From the NCBI GenBank assembly GCA_003993805.1, contig RSEF01000004.1:7838618-7902617 (forward strand): 64,000 nt of DNA, read 5' to 3'. Each line of letters opens with the position of its first letter. Within the stretch, counting starts at the first letter, position 1. This DNA is from Himantopus leucocephalus (lineage: Eukaryota > Chordata > Aves > Charadriiformes > Recurvirostridae). The position numbers and the translations under genes were made by a program. Below, piece by piece: positions 49,016 to 62,503 of this stretch. A model generated the notes under the pieces. It searched no databases and was not told the DNA's origin. It saw nothing but the letters and a program-made list of their open reading frames with translations.

Positions 49016-52000
49016 CACCACTGCTGTGGTATTTGGCTTCAGGGAAGGTACTGGGTTCCTCCAAGTTGTAGTGGTTATCATCTCCAACTCTACATAGAGG
49101 TTTATGCAGGAGGAAGACAAGAAACAATGTATCAAAATTTACTCAACTTCTAATTTTATACACCTTTGGGGATACTTTTGTATAAAAAGTGAGTACTATC
49201 TTTCAGGCTACTGTCTATAAAGTGTCATTATGAAAACTAGACACTGTAGCTTGCAAATGCAATGCAAAACCAAAGTAATTTAACATGGCTTTTCCAAGAA
49301 ATTATTTCAGACAAGTCTGTTCTTTTCCCTGGAATACTTGTGTGTACCATGGCTCTTAGGGAGATTTTTTTTTATTTGCCATGGCTTTGCTTAACCTTGG
49401 TTTAGCAAGCAACTTTCCTTATCTAGCCTCTTCCAGTTCAGGGTATTGGAGAGAGAGAGAGACATCCCTCTAAAAAGCATCTTTGTAATCTTGTCTTAGG
49501 CGTGATGAAAAGGTAATTCTGATAAATGAATTTTAACATTTTGCTAGCCATTTTTGTTGTGTTATAAGAGAAGAGTTTTTTGTATTCCTTCATTCCCCCA
49601 CCCTTCACCCTGCTGACTAGAGCATATTTCTGGCTAAATCATGCCCTCTAGTGAGTCAGTTTGGTGGGATTAAAATTACAAAGCTGTGTCATAATTGAGT
49701 TGGATTTTTTCCCCTTTCTCATGTAGCTTGGAGAATTAATCACGTATAGTTCATATGAATAGCTAATCTATGCGTTTTGCTAGGTGAGAGGAAAGGTCAG
49801 TATTTTAGTATTTGTAATGTATTACTAAAGCTGCTATACTTTCATATCATAACCGCGCAGGAAAAGGAAGCAGTGCTATTTGTACTTTGTAATCCTTACG
49901 TAGCACTGATTTAAGAGCTGTCAGTTGCTTGGATGACCTCTAGCGATACTAAGCTGGAAAAGAGGAGGCCGATTATAACTGAGTTCTTGTCTGTTTTTTA
50001 AAATAGATCTATAGTATATCTAATTCAATTACATGGAAAAGAGCTAGAGAGTATCAAGAAAAAAAAAGTTACTTGAAGTAAATACATAAGCTGAATAAAG
50101 TAACTGTTGACTTAAATTCAGGAATACCTCTTAAAGTAAGGAGCAATGAACTGCTTTTTGCTGACTATTGATTCCAACCATTGTTTGAATCAGCTTGAGG
50201 ACTGCAATATATTATGGTTTGGTCAGAATAGGTCATCTGATGTTTTAAAGTGTTAATGTATTTTTTATATATATTCAGTTATGTTTCTAATTTTATAATA
50301 ATGGAAACAGTACTTTTATAGTATGAAAACAGTATGTTTGGTATTGTCTAGTTTGAGTTTCATTGCAAAAGCAGATCTTGTGCCATACTGTTATCTCTCG
50401 CCTTCATAGTGTATGAACAAGACTTATGATCCAATACTGTGCGAGATGTCCCAAATAGGAATTGTGAGTGAATGGAAAGAAGTGTTTTATGTTGCATTTG
50501 TATTTCATGAAAAAGGCATCTTCTCTATAAAGAACTTTGACAGTCTAATATTATTGAATTATTTTAGCACTGTTGAGAAACAGAATTTATTCATGTGCTG
50601 AACTTCTTATGTTTCCAAACCCAGTTTTCATGATATTCCTTAACTCTTACATTAAAAGATTATGTAAGAAAGTAGTTTCATTGTTATAGGAATTGGATCC
50701 TAAATGACTTTTGATGCTGTACTTGATTTGCATGGAGTAATTTTTTTTTTATTCTGCTCTGAAATGAAAAACTACAATTTTGAAATTTTTGTGGATGAAA
50801 TATCTGGTAAGTTCAGTTTAGCTTAGAAGCTTTGCTTGCCATGTACTTTAATGTTGTTTTGAAATAGGGTTGGTNTTTTTTTTTTTTTTTTTTTTAAATC
50901 AATGCTTTGACATTTTGAAAGCAGAACATTTTGACTTCTTCCTGTTGATTTTTTGGGTAGTGGGTGGGTCATATCTTGCAAAACACTTAGACTTTTAGAA
51001 TAATTTATTTTTGCTGATTTTTTTCTCATTAACATATCTTATGCATAGGAATTCACATGTCAAATGGTATTAAATGACTTTGGTGCTGCCAGCTAGATCT
51101 CGTCAAGTCCAGGTTTTGGTGTGATCTATTCCTTGAGAAACCTATTAGTGATGCTGTTTGGAACCTTTGCTTTATTAATGGTGTGGAAAGTAGTATTCTT
51201 GGGTAAAGTAAAACCTTACAAAGTTTTGAACAAACCCTTCCATCTACCAAAGAGACTAAGCAGCGTCTCCTGTGGTTACATGTACGTGTCTCAAGATGCT
51301 GTGATTCAGCACGGCTGACCTGCCTGTGAAACTAGTAAAGCTTTATCAACATTTTGCTGTAGGTGTTCAGATGAGACATCAAGACAGTTGTTTCTGTGGC
51401 CAGAGTTAGATTGTGTGCAACCTTAGACTCATGCTGTTTGGATGCACTAGACTGTCCAGTGCCTGGTGTGGTGATCTCTGACCCTGTTCTGTAGGGTGAC
51501 TGTTGAACTCTTAACTTCTTAAACAAAAGGGTTTTTTAAACAAAAATATATAAAGTGATTTTTTTTTTTCCCTTAGGCTGCATGCTTGAATGTCAGTGTA
51601 AACTCTGAAATCAACCTTTCGTTCATACTGAGACGAAAATGTTCTGTGAAAATTCTAAGTATCTGCTATTATATAGGAATTTGGGGCTTGTGACCTGCAA
51701 CTTGTGTACTGACTTTGGGTGTCACTGGTGCTCTTTTTTAGCTAAGGATCTTGTGCTGAAAGATGTTACGTTTGGTTTGTGGAATGGAGAAGATAGAGTA
51801 CTTGTTTTAGAACAACTCTTTGAAACTGTTTTTTTGACGAGAAAATTCTTGGTATCTACTCACTGAGCTGATTATTATTCAAGTTACACCAGCAACGTTG
51901 TTGCAAGCTTTGTGCAAAATAGGTTTTTTTTTACCTTTCTCCTGAGATTATTGGACAAGCAAAATTAGAAATATAGAATATGCAATCTAATAGTTGATTT

Positions 52001-54776
52001 TAAGGATACTGTAATGATATCTGACTGCAATTAGAATTTGAAGACAAGCAGGTGTGGAACTTTCTCTTCTGTGACAGAGCCTCTGTATATACTACATGAA
52101 TTGCTGCATCATGTCATACAAACTTCATAGCCAGTGGGAGATGAACACTAAGGCCATCTGTAAGTAGTAAATGAGTGATGACTGAAAGAGTCTGGCTAAG
52201 GTGCACCGGATTAGTCTAAGTTAACATTAGGCCAAGTTTAAGAACACAAAGAATACATCTGTTAATCATCAGTAAAGCTGTCTATACTAGGAAGCTTTAA
52301 ATGCAAGCAAAGGACAGAACTGTTAAGTTGGGTTTTTTTGAGTGATAACTTCTGTTTTGGGGATGATGCTCAAGGGACCTTATTACACTGTCCTAGGCAG
52401 AACTTCTGCCTTCTCTCCTGCTTGTCATTGACTGTGATTCCTACTGTGTCAGCATGCTCAAGGTCTGTTTTCCAGTAACAGATGCGTTCTTCCACCCTTG
52501 CACAAAGTAACTGTAGCTAATACTAAATCATAAATATCTTTAAGAAGATATTTTAAAATCAAAGTTATATAAATTACTTGTAAAGTATCACATGCTTGAA
52601 ATATACACACTGCATATATTTGTTTTGAATTGATGAATTGTTTATGGAGCACATACATACATATCCTTTTGTTCCAAAATGAATGGGAAGAAAAATTTGG
52701 AAACATTGCCTGAAATAGTTCTCTCCATTTCTAGCTTGCCTTTCCCTAGCTATTAGTCAGCTGTGCATGTAAGAGCTCTGTCTGAATGAAAATAAATCAG
52801 TTGTGCTAGTTGTTAAAACTAGCTTGATTGTTGTCTTCCAGTGGCAAGGATATTGCAAAGCTTTCTCTTTCCAATGGTTAAAAACCTCTTTCTTATTTCT
52901 ACCTTAAATTTATTTACGGCTACTCTTTTGTCTGTCTGACCTAAGACCTCGTAAGGTCTTTTACTGAAATACCCCAAACTGAAGTACATAATCAAAACCA
53001 ATATTTGTTCTTCAGAAGAATTTTTAAGAACCCAGTGAGAAGTAATCTATGGCAGGAGGCGTGGTAAGGTCTTGAGCTGGAAGAGGAGAGCTCTGTTTGG
53101 GTAGCAAATCCATTCTTACTTTCTCTTCTGTCTTGGCTGTTTAACAGTAACTTCCAATCACTGGGAGAATATTATTTTTTTTTTTTAATTTTTAGTGTAC
53201 TTTTGTGTTAGTTACTATCCAGTATTTCAGAACAGGCTATGTTATACATCACCACTAGAATATTGCTGACCCATGCTAGCAAATCGCACCAGGTGAATAA
53301 TAGCTGCTTCTGTGGAACATTTTATTGGAAAAGGTCTGGTAGCGTATACACATAATGGACTTCTGAAGACATTGCAGTCTCCTTAACTAAAATTTTATAG
53401 TGTCTCTAACAGGGTCAGTAATCATTCTGCTTAAGCAAATAAGATGGTGTTTTTGCAGGACTAGCTTGGAATTAACATAAATGTTGTATGAAAGTTGATT
53501 AATTTTCTTATGCCCGTAAAAGAAATTGTTGCCTTATTGGCTGCTAAATCATACTCAACTTTTGTAGGTCTCATTGAACTCAGACAAGTAAAACTTTTCA
53601 GGGAAGGTATTATAATGTCCAATTTCTTTGCTGACGAAAAACAGTAGTGGCATCAAAATAAGATTTGGTCCAGATTTCTTCATCTGGGCCAGATTTGGTG
53701 TCACATTTTGTTAATACATTATATGGTAGATAGATGAAAGTTATCAGTTGTGAAGTATAACAGTATGCAAAAGTAGGAACACGGAGAAGGAAATACTATT
53801 CACAGCCAGTTGCAGATAATATGTCCTGAAGCAATTCTGTCTTTCTTTGCAAATTGACTTCTAATTTGCTTCTGTATGAAAAGTAGTTGATACCAGGTTT
53901 TCAAACTGATATTAATCTGTTAAAAGTCTGAAATAAAGAACTAAATCTTATTTCATGTTTAAACCACCCTCTCATTCTGCCTTCAAGCTCAGAGGTTGAT
54001 TATGGATATAGATTTTGTTCTTTTGTCCTTCGTCAAATGGAAACCCTTGCTGCAAAGGTTTCTTACAAGTTTGAGGTATTCCAGTTGTCGTTCTGCTTCT
54101 CCAGAAGAGACTGCAGTAAGGAAAATGTGTCATTACTACTTGCTGTGGAACAAGTATTTTCATCTGCTAGCTCAGTGGAAACTGGAAACTGATGATCTTG
54201 TGCAGGTGTAGGTTTTTTAGGTTACATGACAAAAAACGCAGCCTGGTGTGAAAACTCAGCTGCTAAATTTATGAAACACTTACTGATATCCCAAAGGGTC
54301 TTCTGAAGCTGTTAGTGCTGAACACTATCAAGGATATCTAAAATAACATTTTACTAGAAACTGTTGAAATTTCTCTGGCTTTGTAGCAGTAAGTAGAAAT
54401 TAAAAACAAGAACCACGTGGCGCAAATTCATTGCTCCTACAGCGTGTAATAAAATTTTGTGCTGAGAAAATGAATTGTCTTTAAAAAACGTGAGTAGAAT
54501 ATTGTCGATTTCTAAGGAAGCCCTTAAAGAAAGGATACTGATAGTGGGGAGCAACAGTACTTTGAGGTAATGTTATTTCTTTTTGCTGTTTAACAATTGG
54601 CGTGTGACTTCAAGTAGACAATTAAGTGAATATAGTGAATCTGTTCATCCATAGATAAATCTATGGCCGCTTGTCAGACCGTTCTTTATTGCTTGCAGTC
54701 ATCTTTTCTTTCATCAATTAGCATCCTAACATCTCCTGCTGAAATCTGTTATCTTTCTCTCTTCACTTCCAGCTGT

Positions 54777-54807
54777 TAAGCCCATGCTGCTTCATGAATG
54801 GGAGTAA
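54777..54807 (+). CDS. Candidate micro-exon (31 bases), plus strand
   Basis: A very strong acceptor (tatctttctctcttcacttccag) is followed by CTGTTAAGCCC and, 31 bases in, by the donor GTAAAG. The frame that uses CT to finish a split codon reads VKPMLLHEW and leaves two bases (GA), phase 1 to 2. It joins in frame to the next candidate (55321-55453), giving GAG at the junction. The donor is only fair. A longer alternative frame from the same acceptor also stays open past this donor. Confidence 0.25.
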
Positions 54808-55320
54808 AGTCAAAGTAGAGAGCATTGGTGGTGGTGGAAAAAGACTGCTTGTAGTAGCCACCTTCTCTTTTTTTTTTTCTCTTTTCCTGGAGAACTCAAA
54901 AGTTTAAATGTTATGGGAAATAGGTATAACTAAATTGGTATACATCTTGTGAACTAGCACGTGTAAACTCTGAAATGACGTGCAGTGGAGGAAAGTTACT
55001 GCTGCTGTCTACTCCCAAGTATGCTTCCACTGAGACTGTAAAATATCTGTGACAGATCTTTCTTTTTCCTGGCATCTTCTTTACAAAAGTACCTTTTTTG
55101 TTTGGTTTATGATACGTTTGTTCTTGATGAAGACTTCTTGTTAGTTTTCTTTTAGGATATGGTTATTGTTGTTACTAGAAAAATGAAATTCATGCAAAAC
55201 CACCTGAATGATTGCCATTTTCTAAATAGTTGTGGTTGTAATAATTCTGAGGTAATATATTTGTGGAATTTTTAATAACAAATGTTGTGGCTAGTATAAC
55301 TTTAAAGATTAACATTGTAG

Positions 55321-55453
55321 GAAAAAAAAAAGCTGTGAGGCTGTGCAGTTACTGGAACACTTTGACTCTGCCAGTCAGCAAGAAGAAAAGTTGGTGGACA
55401 TGCTTCAAGAGAATAACAATGTTGACAAGACTCCATTGCTTGCCTTCAGCAAG
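55321..55453 (+). CDS. Candidate coding exon (133 bases), plus strand
   Basis: An acceptor ending acattgtag (55320), or alternatively gctgtgcag (55348), leads into an open frame that ends at a good donor, AGCAAG then GTAATT. The peptide contains SCEAVQLLEHFDSASQQEEK, then LVDMLQENNNVDK, then TPLLAFSK; it is strongly charged and predicted to be helical. Codon phase (2 to 0) fits the preceding candidate at 54777. The pyrimidine tracts are weak, and a second frame across the segment is also open. No family is recognised. If real, it would belong to the rightward transcript from the CpG island. Confidence 0.35.
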
Positions 55454-55459
55454 GTAATT

Positions 55460-58400
55460 TGCTAACAAAATGCTGCATATCAGACCTTTGATTCTTCTTT
55501 TGACCTCTACATAGAAGGTTTGAGAGAATCAAAATAAATCTCAGAACAGCAGTTAAGAGATTAAAAAAAAGTAGATAGTTCATGTGAGCCAATAGGCCAA
55601 ATGCTGAAAGTAGCAATGATTACTGGGAAGAGAAACAAAAAAATAGCGGGCATGCTTAAGGCATTCTGGAAATACTATTGATAAAATAGTTCCCACTGGC
55701 CAGACATAATCAGCTTTTTGAATATGGTAGGTGAAACTTACTGAGTCATTCTGAATAAATACTTCACCGTGGATAATGTATCCAGTGAAAGTAATTTTTT
55801 CTTGAGAATATTTAATGGCATATTACAGTTAACTCAAATGTATTTGCTTTAAATGATTAGTAGAATAAGATTGAAGAATGATTTTTAGATTATAAATGCC
55901 TTGTGAATATTTAATACTGAGAATTCAGATTTTTACATACCAGTGGTATGATGTTGTTTGTAGAATTTGCATAAAAAAACTTCTGGGTTGCCTACTTTAG
56001 CAAAAGTGAAAAATGGGTTAGTGATAGTATTAAAAAAAACAAAGAAAGCAAAAGGAAATACACATCTCCATCAACATTCCAGCTCAGCCAGCAGAATTTT
56101 ATGCACAAATGTTCTGAAGAGTGGGAGCAGATGTAGAAAGTAGATCAGCCACAATCAAATCTTATTAATGAACATGTAAAATTCACCCCATTGGCAAACT
56201 GATCGTGAAACATTTTATTGCTCTCACTTCTACAGGCTGTAAGTTGTAAAGCAGCCTGTATATCTAGAAAGTAGTTTGAATCTTTTCTTTTCCTCTCTCC
56301 CTTTGTATTGTGTGTGCATATTCTTTATTTTTGCTTCCACATTTAGAGATACAGTATCTATCTTTTGAATTTTTATAAAGATGGCTGTTTATTAATTCAC
56401 TGAAAAGCTACTCTGTTCATCTTCAATCATGCTGATCTGAGTCTAATAGTTATAATTCTGCACACGCGGAACTGTTGCTTAACTCTTCCTTCTGCTGCTG
56501 CAGTGCTTCAGGAGACAAAGTGATGCTTATTTAAAGCACAAATGTTTTTGCTGACACTGGTCAGAATAATTCTACGTAAATGTCAAGTAGTTGTCATCTC
56601 TTTTGTGTATATTTCTGTAGTGGATCAGATTTACTTGGAGAAAGCTTAGATTAGTAAACTCAGTAGCATACAATAAAGGTTTTTTCGAATTGGATGCCTT
56701 ACTACTTATCTTTCTCACTTGGTTGTTTCTTTGTCAGCATCATCTGTGGTTTCTCATATCAAAACAACTAGATTAATGCCTGTTTGTAATCTAGTGATTT
56801 CAATATTTGATAGGCACCTAAGTGCTGTGGCACCGAACACCATTTTGTTTTGAGAATTACCAGGCAGTAGTTGGTATCAACAGCTGTAGCACTGAAAATG
56901 GTTAGTGATTTTGGTTATGGGTTTGTACTAATTGGAATATATATACACGACAGACAAACATTGCTTAAGCCACATATCCCTATAAATAACAATAACAAAC
57001 AGGAAGGAATTAATGTTATTGAATGCACACGCACCATTAAGCATAACATAGTTGTTCTGTCCTTGGACTTCTGGTTTGAAGTTTGCTGTGCTAATAAACA
57101 GATTTTTACGTAGTTTTGACCTTACAACCAATGCTTTAATTCAGACCAAATCAGTTCTTGCTGCAGCCAGTCCAACTACTGACATAAAGCTCTGTGCAAT
57201 TCTGAGGAAATACATGACTTCTAACAAGTGTTGCAGAGTGGCACAGGGATTGTTTTTGCTTCTGTGAATACAGGTATAACTGACTTTGCCTTCCAGCTTT
57301 TTCTTGCATCTTCCTAGACGTGTATTAAGGGGTTTGTCTAATAACACTGTCCTCGAGTTTGAGCTCAAAATCGAGTATTAGCTGCAGAAAATATCGAATT
57401 CTGAAACAGTTTTTACTTTCAGGGGGGTCAGTGACCTAAAAGTCTGTCCCTTAAATTTCCACTGGTGAACAGAATATTAGGAATTTTGTAGGTAGCATGA
57501 TGTTCTTACCATGTGTGACATTATCCACCTTCAACCACAGCTTCAGTAAGCATTTGGCGTAGATTTTTTTGTTTGTTTGTTTTTACAATTTAAGTCAAAG
57601 ACCTGAATTTCACTGAACAATTGGGTTTGCTGAAGTAGATTTTTTTTTTTAATAGAATATAGGCAAGTCGCAGCTGGGATACAAATTGGTATACCAATTT
57701 GTTTTTTCTTCTGTCAAAAAGAAAGTAAGGTATACTTGCATAAAGAAAATCTTGAAATAAAAGATCAATACTTTCCTGTCCATTGCAATGTTTGGGGAAT
57801 TAAAAATAAAGTCCATCATATGCCAGACTGAAAATATAGCTGTCCTAAACAGCTTGGGGGAGGAAGGAGGAACAGTAGGTCATACTGGACAGTGATGCTG
57901 TGGGAATAGCTGTCAAAATATATTGATTGTTTCTGTACACCTGCTTCAAAGGATTTCTGCTCCATAAAATCAATAACAGCTGTTCAGCAGTCTTAATGAA
58001 TTAAAATGGCAACTAGAAATTTTAAGAGTTGGTGATTTGTGCTTTAAAGTTATACTCAAATTAGTCTTCTGTATTTTTACATAATAGACGGATATTAAAA
58101 AAAAAGGCGGCAACCCATTTTCTTTAAAGAAAAAGTCAGCTTATTCAGTTTTATCTCATCAGCTTTACCTGATTCAGTTTTGTGAATGTGGAAATGTTAC
58201 TGCATTTAGTGTTTGCTAATTTGTTTAGTGTAGAATTTTATCACTTTATCTCGTGTGGTTTTTTGTGCATCAATGTTTAGCTGCACTTTAAACTATTGAG
58301 TTAATATGTGGTAAATTGATACATTTTGTACTGGTTTGCATTAATTAATTGAGCTGCTCTAGTGTTTGTGCTAAAGTACAGTAGTGTGTTAGTACTTAAT

Positions 58401-58837
58401 AGCTTTACCACTCAGTTTTCATGATTCTACAGCTGTAATTGGACTCTTACATACACAGTTAAAGTATTTCTTTTAATTACTTCTCCTTTTAATAGCTTAA
58501 CATTTTAGCAACAGTTCTTGGTTGAGTATAATTTCTCCTGCTCCCTGGCACTTGTTAATGGTACACAAGCAAGAAGCAAATATGTATATGCTTTATATAT
58601 ATGAAATCACTATGGCTTTTGCTTGTTGAAAGAGCAGTGTCATACATGCATTTTTGGTACTAATGTAACCAAGTATGGTCACTGCATAGTCTGTATTTTC
58701 CTTGAGTGACTCCTTCATGCATAGCTATTCTAATAGGAACCAGCTTAGTGAAGGGATGCAGGTTTAACTCAGTGTTAGGTCTGCTTATGATTTTTTTTTT
58801 CGGAATTTGTTTTCTCTTCTTTGTTCATGTGTTCCAG
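55460..58837. other. No supported gene; long palindrome at 57.68 kb
   Basis: AT-rich sequence with acceptor-like tracts at 56082 and 56505 that lead into short open frames without good donors, and a (GTTT)n patch at 57563-57584. The 22-base palindrome is listed separately. Confidence 0.5.
57681..57702. repeat. 22-bp perfect palindrome (11-bp half sites)
   Basis: The half site acaaattggta (57681-57691) is followed directly by its exact reverse complement, with no spacer. It is unusually long for a spacer-free palindrome in AT-rich DNA. The flanks do not extend it. Such sites can be recombination-prone or bind dimeric proteins; no specific factor is suggested by the sequence. Confidence 0.85.
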
Positions 58838-59530
58838 CCCTCTGATTATCTTTGTGGCCTCTACTGAACACGTTGCAGTATTTCGGTGTCTGTCTCAAAC
58901 TGGGGATTCCTAAACTGGCCACAATACTCCAGATGTAGTCTCATGGGTGCTGAGTAGGGAGAGTAATCAATTCTTTCCTCTTGGTAGCCACACTTCTGCT
59001 CACACAGCCTGGTATGGATTTGACCTTCTTCACTGCAAGGACACTGACTCATGTTCAACTTGTCTACCAGGACCATCAAGTCTCTTTAAAGCTGTTCTTT
59101 AGCCAGTTGCTGCCTAGCCTATACTGCTGTGTGGTGTTACATAGATGTAGGACTTTATACCTGCCTTTTCTGAACTTCGTGAGGTTCTTGTCAGCCTATT
59201 TCTCCAGCCTGTTGACTTTCCTCTGAATAACAGCTGTGCCTTCCAGTGTTTTGGCCACTGCTGTGAACTTGAGCATGCACTCTATCCTGTTGTCCAGGTT
59301 TGTTAACAAAGCTGTTGAACAGTTTCAGCCTTGGTATTGATCCCTGAGTGATGCCACTAGTACTTGATTGGCAGTTGAACTTCATGTGGCTGATTACAAC
59401 CCTTTGATTCTACCAGTCTGAACAATTTTCCATCCCCATCATAGTCCGCTTACCCAGTCCATATCTCACAAATTTGGCTATAGGGATACTATGGGTAATT
59501 CTGTCAGAAGTCTTTCTGACACAGTATTAC
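58838..59530 (-). mobile_element. CR1 LINE, reverse-transcriptase part, inverted
   Basis: On the minus strand this matches the end of CR1 ORF2 and the following region. The translated stretch SGITQGSIPRLKLFNSF corresponds to the conserved reverse-transcriptase motif (SGVPQGS...LFNIF in typical CR1 proteins). On the plus strand the text reads as the inverted consensus: 'ctgattatctttgtggcctc', 'caatactccagatgtagtct', 'gaacttcgtgaggttcttgt'. Stops and indels are numerous, so it encodes no active enzyme. It is an old 5'- and 3'-incomplete copy. Confidence 0.92.
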
Positions 59531-61975
59531 CAAAATGGTGTGACAATATACTTCACTGTTTAACAAAAATAATTATATTTTGAGGATAAATACTTTAAAA
59601 TTTTAGAATATAGTTATTTTTACCCAGAAAAGCAGCAAAACTTCCTGTGTGGAAAGCTGGCTTTATCAGCAAAGAAAGAGTTGGTTTTTTGTATAATTAT
59701 ATCTCTGTAAGGGGGGAAAAGTCTTTGAAGTCTCTGCGGGAATCAATCTCCATAAAAATTTAATAAGTATACCACCTTGCTGTTTTAATTCTGTGGGATC
59801 AAATGAAAAAATGCAGAATTCTTGGTAGCTCAACAAGTTCTAAGGTATATCTTCCTGTATTAGTGAACTTGAAGCTGTTCATCAAATTAGGGAAGAAAAG
59901 GAAAAATGAAATGTTAAATGTTTTTGAGGATCCAGCTGTGGTTTGTAAGCTGTTTCTAAACTTTTAAATTGAACATGGAAAATAAGCAGACAGGCAATTT
60001 TTGGAACTGTTAAAGAGGGCAGTGGCATGACTGCAGTTTTATGCAAAGATATCTTTCAGATTTTAAGTAACAAGTTAAACGGCAGACTTTAATGATATGA
60101 GCAAGAGTTTTTACATTTCTCCTATGAACCCATGTAGTTGCAGTTAGGAAAAAACACAATGCTCATTTATTTAAAAAAAATCAATCAGTTAAAATACTTC
60201 TTTTTTCTTTTCTTAGAGATCAGTTCAAAAATATTGTGGACATGTTAGTTTGAAATACTCAGTTATGTAAAAAGGATGCTATGAATAAAGCATGGTGAAT
60301 CTATTCTCAGAATAAGGAGGAAAAAAGTGTATGAAGAAGCATGTAAGAGAATTTTGTAGGGTAGAAAGGGAGAAAGCAGGAAAACATAGATCCTTTGGTC
60401 AAGTGTGTAATTAAGTTTGAGATAGTATAACAGAGTTAATGTTTAATTTTTTTTCTCTAATAGATGCAAAAAAGATCTAATATATAGTGGCAGTCTATCA
60501 GATGTAATCTTTTATCATAATTTACAATAACTCATTTTCTGACCTTTCAAGAGGGAAAAGTAGAGATGTTGCTGGTTTGTATGTAGTGTACCAATACTGT
60601 TGAACTGAAAGACAGCCAAAATGAAGTCACATCTTGACTGAAATAATCTTCACCTTACTCCTGTATTCCATTACCTCTAAGTCTTGCGAGTGTATGTCAT
60701 CCTTTATGGCTTTGTCTTTTTTTCCCTAGCTGCAACAAAGTTTCCACACCCCTTTCTTTATAGCACAGTTGAAAATTACGAATATATTTTAAGTAGTGAT
60801 AGTAGGGTAGTATTTTCAAAGACTGATTTTTGCAATATCACGTTGTCAAGAAGAAGCACCTTAGCAAACTTTTTTTCCTCAAGAGGTAGTGTTTTTAGCC
60901 AAGAAAACACATGAAGTTCTGGGGTATTTTTTTTTTCCTGAAATATATTCATGCAGGTGGAATAAAGGTGGTCTAATGTGTGTGGTAAATATCTAATGGC
61001 AAGCTGTCAGAAAGTTATCCTAGCAAAATTGGTATTTCCTCATTCAGGAAGTTATTGGGAATCAACAGTGATACAGGAAGGTAAGTCTAATCGGTGACCA
61101 TGGTGAAAATTTGTCTAGGAAATAAGATTTCGTGTGTTTTGTTAATTCTTTTAAGCGTTCTGACTTAGAGGGTAGGAGCAACACTTGTATGGTTTCCGTT
61201 TTTTTTTTTTTTTTTTCTTTCTTGTGAATGGCCTTAGACAAAGAGTAGTGTTTCTCTAATCAATATTTTTCTTTTTCACTTGTCACATAAAATAGGATAG
61301 GAGAACCACTATCTGAAAAGTTCATCTGAGGATTTTAATAATATACTACAATTCATTATTTCAGAAACTGTATTCCAATACTGTGATTTTAACATTGTCA
61401 TGTTGTAAATAGATGTGAGCTACAGTTTTGAAGGTTGCAGGTTTATACTCTAATTGTTAAGGATTTTTTTAATTATGATTCTTTTTGCTGCTTACTCCCC
61501 CCCCTCCCCCAATTCTTTTACTGGCACACAATGTGAAAACTCACTAGATGAGAATCCACATTTCTTTTGATTTGTTGGTTGTTGTCTGTCCCCCGTTTCC
61601 CTCCCCCCCTGCAATATACCCTAGTGAAAATAAATCTCATTACCTGAACAACTGACAAATACAAACTGTTCTAAAAGGAAGAGTGTATTTAAGCATCAAA
61701 TCTTCTTATATGCCTATCAATGTGAGTCACATCTGTTTAAACGTGTGAAGCACATCAAAAGCTTTCATTAGTGCTTCAGGTCTCATGGTATAATCCTTTT
61801 CTGATTAGTAAGATTAAATGCCCATTGTCAAATGCTGATGAAGTAGAAAGAATGCATTTCAAACCTGAAAGGTCACCTGAACATAGTGAATTCCTCATCA
61901 GATACTAAATCCCTGTCTGTAGGGTATGAATTAATGTTTTCTCAACAGCTCGCACCACTTCAGGTGCATTCTAAC
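59531..61975. other. No supported gene
   Basis: AT-rich sequence with a poly-T run (61199-61216). A strong acceptor-like tract (ctttttttccctag, ending 60729) precedes a 61-codon open frame running to a TGA at 60912-60914. A terminal exon there is possible but unsupported by a polyadenylation signal close by. Confidence 0.45.
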
Positions 61976-62102
61976 CTTCTGTCTGGGCCATAGATACTGC
62001 TGAAAAATGGTTGACAGTGGAGTTGAGTCCGGTGTAGAGCCTCCAAGCAAAACTCAGCCAGTCCACTCTGGCCCTTCTCAAACATTCAGCATACTGCTTC
62101 CA
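61976..62102 (-). CDS. Candidate coding exon (127 bases), minus strand
   Basis: Minus-strand reading: a fair acceptor (ccttgcttcagtgtatcag), 42 open codons and a moderate donor, AGAAG then GTTAGA (phase 0 to 1). The peptide includes WKQYAECLRRARVDWLSF and WRLYTGLNSTVNHFSAV. The open frame extends upstream of the acceptor, so the true boundary is uncertain. The incoming phase fits 62504-62670 and the outgoing phase fits 41034-41195. No family is recognised. Confidence 0.28.
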
Positions 62103-62503
62103 CTGATACACTGAAGCAAGGCTTTTAACTGGTGTGCTGTAGCATTTTCCCATAGGGATCAAGTTAAATGTGAGCATTTGTTTCAACATGTGTGTGTGTT
62201 AATGTTGTACATCCTGTGTATTTATAAATACTAATTTCTCATTGGTAGGTAACTTCTATCTTTCTCTTTAGAATTTCTCTGAATGAAAAGCCTTTTTTCT
62301 GAAAGATGGCAGTAGTGGTGACTGAGACCTTATTCACATCAGAGTCTTATACATGTGAATTTAAAGCATGTATCTCAAGAAAAACGTGTTGTAAGACTGG
62401 CATCTTTATTTCAAAGATAATTTTGAATATTTTGTGACTAACATAGGTTGCAAAGATAATAGGCGACTTTCATCTTGTCGCTGAAGATGAAGCCAAAGCT
62501 CAC

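Larger units (their letters stand above)
46375..54776. other. No supported gene; poly-T runs with single Ns
   Basis: AT-rich sequence with poly-T runs beside single Ns at 47708, 48977 and 50875, and a GA microsatellite (49449-49462). Around 51050-51530 several overlapping open frames occur on both strands without consistent splice sites. An acceptor at 48502 followed by 32 open bases and a GTAACA donor lies in the inverted-repeat neighbourhood and is not called. Confidence 0.5.
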
